From: Brenneria salicis ATCC 15712 = DSM 30166
GTDB taxonomy: Bacteria; Pseudomonadota; Gammaproteobacteria; Enterobacterales; Enterobacteriaceae
Length of the DNA: 64,000 nucleotides
Assembly: GCF_003315515.1 (NCBI RefSeq)
Contig: NZ_QNRY01000003.1
Location: 62,001 to 126,000, forward strand
Direction of reading: 5' to 3'
The stretch's first letter is position 1. Each line of letters opens with the position of its first letter. Below are positions 60,589-64,000 of the stretch, in pieces. Below the pieces are notes generated by a model. The model searched no databases. It was not told the DNA's origin and saw only the letters and a program-made list of their open reading frames with translations. The position numbers were made by a program, and so were the translations under genes.

Positions 60589-61665
60589 ATGCCCAGAACA
60601 ATGGTAGTCAGTACAATGGTAGCTAGCGCAACACGGCCTTTGCCGGAACACATGCCCACAGAGATTACGCTGGCGCACGGCAGCGGCGGACGGGCGATGC
60701 AGCAGTTGATTGAACAACTGTTTATGCAGGCGTTTGATAATCCGCTGCTGGGACAGCGCGAAGATCAGGCCAGATTGCCGCTTGCCGCATTGACGCAACA
60801 CGGTGATCGGCTGGCGTTCACCACCGACAGCTATGTTATCGATCCGATCTTTTTTCCCGGCGGCGATATCGGCAAGCTGGCGGTGTGCGGCACGGCGAAT
60901 GATATTGCGGTCAGCGGCGCGCAGCCGCGTTATCTCTCCTGCGGTTTTATCATTGAAGAAGGTTTCCCCGGCGCGGATTTGCTGCGCATTGTTGAATCTA
61001 TGGCGCGAACCGCTCGTGATGCCGATATCGAGATAGTGACCGGCGATACCAAAGTGGTGCCGCGTGGCGCGGCTGATAAGATTTTTATCAATACCTCCGG
61101 TATGGGCGTTATCCCGACGACGCTTCACTGGGGGACAAGCGAGATCCGCCCCGGCGATAAAATTATCGTCAGCGGGACGCTGGGCGATCACGGCGCGACG
61201 ATCCTCAACCTGCGCGAACAACTGGGGCTGGAAGCCGAGTTATCGAGCGATTGCGCGGTACTGGCGCCCTTGATTGCGCCGTTGCGTGAGATTGCGGGGG
61301 TGCGTGCGCTGCGGGATGCGACGCGTGGGGGCGTGACCGCCATTTTGCATGAGTATGCGCAGGCCAGCGGCTACGGTATGGAAGTGAATGAAAGCGCGTT
61401 GCCGCTGAAACAGGCGGTGCGCGGCATCTGCGAAATTCTGGGGCTGGAGGCGTTGAACTTCGCCAATGAAGGCAAACTGGTGCTGGTGGTATCGGCGCAA
61501 GCCGAGCCAGCAGTATTGGCCGTGTTGCGAGCGCATCCACTGGGGCGGGGCGCCGCGACGATTGGCGTGGTGACCGCAACGCCGCAGATTCGCCTGTGCG
61601 GGGTGTTTGGCGCGTCGAGATTGTTGGATTTGCCGCATAATGAGCCGATGCCGCGGATCTGCTAG
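60589..61665 (+). CDS. hypE: hydrogenase maturation factor HypE
   Basis: HypE dehydrates its C-terminal thiocarboxamide to a thiocyanate, the cyanide donor for the active site. The AIRS-fold domain starts ITLAHGSGGRAMQQLIEQLF. DSYVIDPIFFPGGDIGKLAVCGTANDIAVSGA and LRDATRGGV follow, and the protein ends with the essential PRIC cysteine. From ATG 60589 (two bases after the hypD stop) it is 358 aa, with about 20 residues before the family start. The extra N-terminus contains a duplicated TMV(V/A)S. ATG 60652 is an alternative with a weaker ribosome binding site. Confidence 0.93.
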   Translation: MPRTMVVSTMVASATRPLPEHMPTEITLAHGSGGRAMQQLIEQLFMQAFDNPLLGQREDQARLPLAALTQHGDRLAFTTDSYVIDPIFFPGGDIGKLAVCGTANDIAVSGAQPRYLSCGFIIEEGFPGADLLRIVESMARTARDADIEIVTGDTKVVPRGAADKIFINTSGMGVIPTTLHWGTSEIRPGDKIIVSGTLGDHGATILNLREQLGLEAELSSDCAVLAPLIAPLREIAGVRALRDATRGGVTAILHEYAQASGYGMEVNESALPLKQAVRGICEILGLEALNFANEGKLVLVVSAQAEPAVLAVLRAHPLGRGAATIGVVTATPQIRLCGVFGASRLLDLPHNEPMPRIC

Positions 61666-61831
61666 GCGCTATTTTTCAGCTATATGCAAGCATAGGTGAT
61701 CATTTCGTGCGTGGTAAGCATCGGTATTTCTCTGTGAATATCGCGCGGCATGAAAATACCTTTCTCTTCGCGCACGAAATAGCACTGAACTGACATAGAA
61801 ATCTGTCTAAACAGGCAAGGATATCCTCCAC
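61666..61831 (+). other. hypE-hypF spacer with nested inverted repeats
   Basis: This 166-bp spacer is the only sizeable gap in the hyb-hyp run. ATTTCGTGCG (61702-61711) pairs perfectly with CGCACGAAAT (61771-61780). Inside lie GGTATTTC (61723-61730) and GAAAATACC (61752-61760), which pair with one bulge. No T-run follows. Confidence 0.7.
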
Positions 61832-64000
61832 GTGAGCGTGAACCATAACGGCGTTCAAATCCGCATCAAAGGCAAAGTGCAGGGCGTCGGGTTTCGACCC
61901 TATGTCTGGCAATTGGCGCATCGGTTCAAGCTGTGCGGTGATGTCAGTAATGACGGCGCGGGGGTGGTGATCCACCTTTATCAGTCGGTAAATATTGAAC
62001 GCTTTATGGCTGAACTGCCCGTAATGTGCCCACCGTTGGCGCATATCGATAGCCTGACCTGCCAGCCGTGGCAGTGGGCCGCCATACCCACGACATTTGT
62101 GATCGAACACAGCGGCGCCGGTCAGATGGATACGCAAGTGGTGCCGGATGCGGCAACCTGTGAAGCCTGTCTGCACGAACTGAACGATCCGGCTAATCGC
62201 CGCTATCGCTACCCGTTCATCAACTGTACCCACTGTGGTCCGCGTTTTACCATTATTCGCCGGATGCCCTATGACCGCCCGTTCACCGCGATGGCGGACT
62301 TCCCGCTCTGTCCGCAATGTCTGGCCGAATATCAGCACCCGGCTGATCGCCGTTTTCATGCCCAACCCAATGCTTGTGCGCAATGCGGCCCGCAAGTCTG
62401 GCTGGTTTATGGCGCAGCGGCGCAGCGGGCTGAGGGGGATGAGGCGATCCGTCTGGCGGCCAACGCTTTGTTGGCCGGGGATATCGTGGCGATTAAAGGG
62501 CTGGGCGGCTTTCATCTGGCCTGTGACGCCACCAATACGCAGGCGATTGAACGCTTGCGGCAGCGCAAACATCGCCCCGGCAAGCCGCTGGCGGTGATGC
62601 TGCCGGATGACGGATGGCTTGAGCAATGCGCCGTCGTCGCGGATATTCCCGCCGCGTTGCGATTATTAAACAGTACGGCGGCGCCGATCGTGCTGTTGCC
62701 GCGGCGACAGGATGGCCCGCTATCCGAGAAAATTGCGCCCGGCTTGGGTGAAGTTGGACTGATGCTGCCCGCCAATCCGCTGCAACATCTGTTGCTGGCA
62801 CAGGTGGCGCGCCCGTTGGTGATGACCTCCGGTAATGCCGGCGGCAAACCGCCGGCGTTGACCAATGCACAGGCGATGACGCAGCTTGTCGGCATTGCCG
62901 ACCGGTGGTTAATGCACAATCGTGAGATTGTGCAACGCGCCGATGATTCGCTGGTCAGGCTGCATAAAAACAGGGCGGAGATGTTGCGTCGGGCGCGGGG
63001 TTACGTGCCGGATGCCTTGCCGCTGCCGCCTGGGTTTAGCGCACAGCCTGCGTTGCTGGCGATGGGGGCGGATTTAAAGAATACCTTTTGTCTACTGCGT
63101 GATGAAAACGCGATTGTCAGCCAGCATCTTGGCGATCTGGCAGACCGCGACGTTGAGCAGCAATATCGTCATGCTATCGCCTTGTTTGAGGATATTTACC
63201 GTTTCATTCCCGATGCGATAGTGGTTGACGCGCATCCCGGTTATATCAGTCATCGTCTGGGAAAACAGCTGGCTGAACAGCGGCAGATCCCCTGTATTGA
63301 GGTGTTGCACCATCACGCGCATATTGTGGCTTGTCTGGCCGAACATCAGTGGCCGCGAGATGCCGGGCCGGTTATCGGGCTGGCGCTGGACGGTATGGGT
63401 TATGGGGCTGATGGACAGTGGTGGGGCGGAGAATGTCTGCTGGCGGATTATGCGCAATGCCGACGCATTGGCGGCCTTCCTGCGGTGGCGTTGCCCGGCG
63501 GCGATCTGGCTGCGCGTCAGCCGTGGCGTAATCTGCTGGCGCAGTGGCTGCGGTTTGTGCCTGACTGGGCCGTACTACCGCAAGCAACCGCCATCCCGAC
63601 GGAACCCGCCAGGCTACTTGCTAAAGCGATCGAACGCGGCATCAATGCGCCGTTGTCATCATCAACCGGGCGCTTATTTGATGCGGTGGCGGCGGCCAAC
63701 GGATTTGCCGCCCTCAGCCAGAGTTGGGAAGGGGAAGCCGCCTGCTGGCTGGAATCGCTGGCGTGGCAAAGCACGCTTCACCACGCGCCCGTGGCGAGTA
63801 TTCCCGTAACCATGCCATTGCGCGAGGATAATCAGCTTGATTTATACACGTTCTGGCGGCAGTGGCTGACATGGCGGGCCAATCCCGCAGACAAAGCGTA
63901 TGCCTTTCATTCTGCGCTGGCGCAAGGGCTGGCGGCATTAGCCAGACGTAGCGCGATACGTTACGGCAGCAACACCGTGGCGCTATCGGGCGGCGTTATG
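61832..64000 (+). CDS. hypF: carbamoyltransferase HypF (3' partial)
   Basis: HypF makes the thiocarboxamide on HypE from carbamoyl phosphate. In order, the N-terminal acylphosphatase domain shows [16 protein letters not shown]. Paired zinc motifs follow (CEACLHEL with CTHCGP, and CPQC with CAQCGP). The YrdC-like domain contains [12 protein letters not shown] and [16 protein letters not shown]. The Kae1-like domain contains [16 protein letters not shown] and [10 protein letters not shown]. The start is GTG 61832 (GTG 61838 also possible). The frame is open to the window end with no break, reaching VALSGGVM, so only the last 60 to 70 residues are missing compared with E. coli (750 aa). Confidence 0.95.
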   Translation, partial: MSVNHNGVQIRIKGKVQGVGFRPYVWQLAHRFKLCGDVSNDGAGVVIHLYQSVNIERFMAELPVMCPPLAHIDSLTCQPWQWAAIPTTFVIEHSGAGQMDTQVVPDAATCEACLHELNDPANRRYRYPFINCTHCGPRFTIIRRMPYDRPFTAMADFPLCPQCLAEYQHPADRRFHAQPNACAQCGPQVWLVYGAAAQRAEGDEAIRLAANALLAGDIVAIKGLGGFHLACDATNTQAIERLRQRKHRPGKPLAVMLPDDGWLEQCAVVADIPAALRLLNSTAAPIVLLPRRQDGPLSEKIAPGLGEVGLMLPANPLQHLLLAQVARPLVMTSGNAGGKPPALTNAQAMTQLVGIADRWLMHNREIVQRADDSLVRLHKNRAEMLRRARGYVPDALPLPPGFSAQPALLAMGADLKNTFCLLRDENAIVSQHLGDLADRDVEQQYRHAIALFEDIYRFIPDAIVVDAHPGYISHRLGKQLAEQRQIPCIEVLHHHAHIVACLAEHQWPRDAGPVIGLALDGMGYGADGQWWGGECLLADYAQCRRIGGLPAVALPGGDLAARQPWRNLLAQWLRFVPDWAVLPQATAIPTEPARLLAKAIERGINAPLSSSTGRLFDAVAAANGFAALSQSWEGEAACWLESLAWQSTLHHAPVASIPVTMPLREDNQLDLYTFWRQWLTWRANPADKAYAFHSALAQGLAALARRSAIRYGSNTVALSGGVM

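Noticed and set aside
1-64000. CRISPR arrays, tRNA or rRNA genes, transposases, integrases, phage genes
   Set aside because: None found on reading through the window; repeats seen are short tandem or inverted repeats without spacer arrays.

Overview
The window is a stretch of a Gram-negative enterobacterial (Enterobacterales) chromosome. Gene order and protein sequence follow the Escherichia coli truA-to-nuo region closely: truA, dedA, accD, folC, dedD, cvpA, purF, ubiX, hisJQMP, yfcH, yfcG, yfcE, yfcD, pta, ackA, yfbV, yfbU, yfbT, yfbS, yfbR, alaA, lrhA, nuoA-N, elaB. Differences from E. coli suggest a plant-associated relative such as Pectobacterium, Dickeya or Brenneria: an eat-eutBC cassette sits between yfcG and yfcE, a non-E. 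coli block follows elaB, and a hydrogenase-2 cluster follows that. The genus is my inference from recall of gene order; no search was run.

Layout. 1-6968: housekeeping genes, with a PurR box in front of cvpA-purF. 7192-11223: ubiX and the histidine ABC importer hisJQMP, whose leader carries a very good sigma-54 promoter and an upstream NtrC-type site. 11248-12815 (minus): yfcH and yfcG. 13319-16965: ethanolamine permease and ethanolamine ammonia-lyase. 17099-18323: yfcE and yfcD, which share a bidirectional terminator with the minus-strand ackA-pta acetate pathway (18447-21863). 22293-28130: yfbV to alaA. 28623-29525: lrhA (known as hexA or pecT in soft-rot bacteria). 30214-45343: the complete 13-gene NADH:quinone oxidoreductase operon, ending in a strong terminator. 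45500-51099: elaB, a TreC-like GH13 protein, a GNAT acetyltransferase, a PhzF-like protein and the ABC-F protein YbiT. 51726-64000: hydrogenase-2 structural genes hybOABC, maturation genes hybD, hybE (frameshifted) and hybF, then hypB, hybG/hypC, hypD, hypE and hypF, which runs off the window.

Physiology. The genes together describe facultative respiration and fermentation: complex I, acetate overflow through Pta-AckA, and anaerobic hydrogen uptake through a periplasmic Tat-exported [NiFe] hydrogenase. The hydrogenase cluster is preceded by a perfect FNR consensus. Nitrogen acquisition is represented by the NtrC-type histidine importer and by ethanolamine breakdown.

Most noteworthy. (1) The TreC-like protein has an intact frame, but both catalytic aspartates of the GH13 family are asparagine (N200 and N325), so it looks like a pseudoenzyme or a protein with a changed function. 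(2) hybE is split by what looks like a one-base deletion near 57555. (3) The hyb and hyp genes form one uninterrupted run behind one FNR box, and HypB carries a His-rich insert absent from E. coli HypB. No phage, transposase, CRISPR array, tRNA or rRNA was seen.
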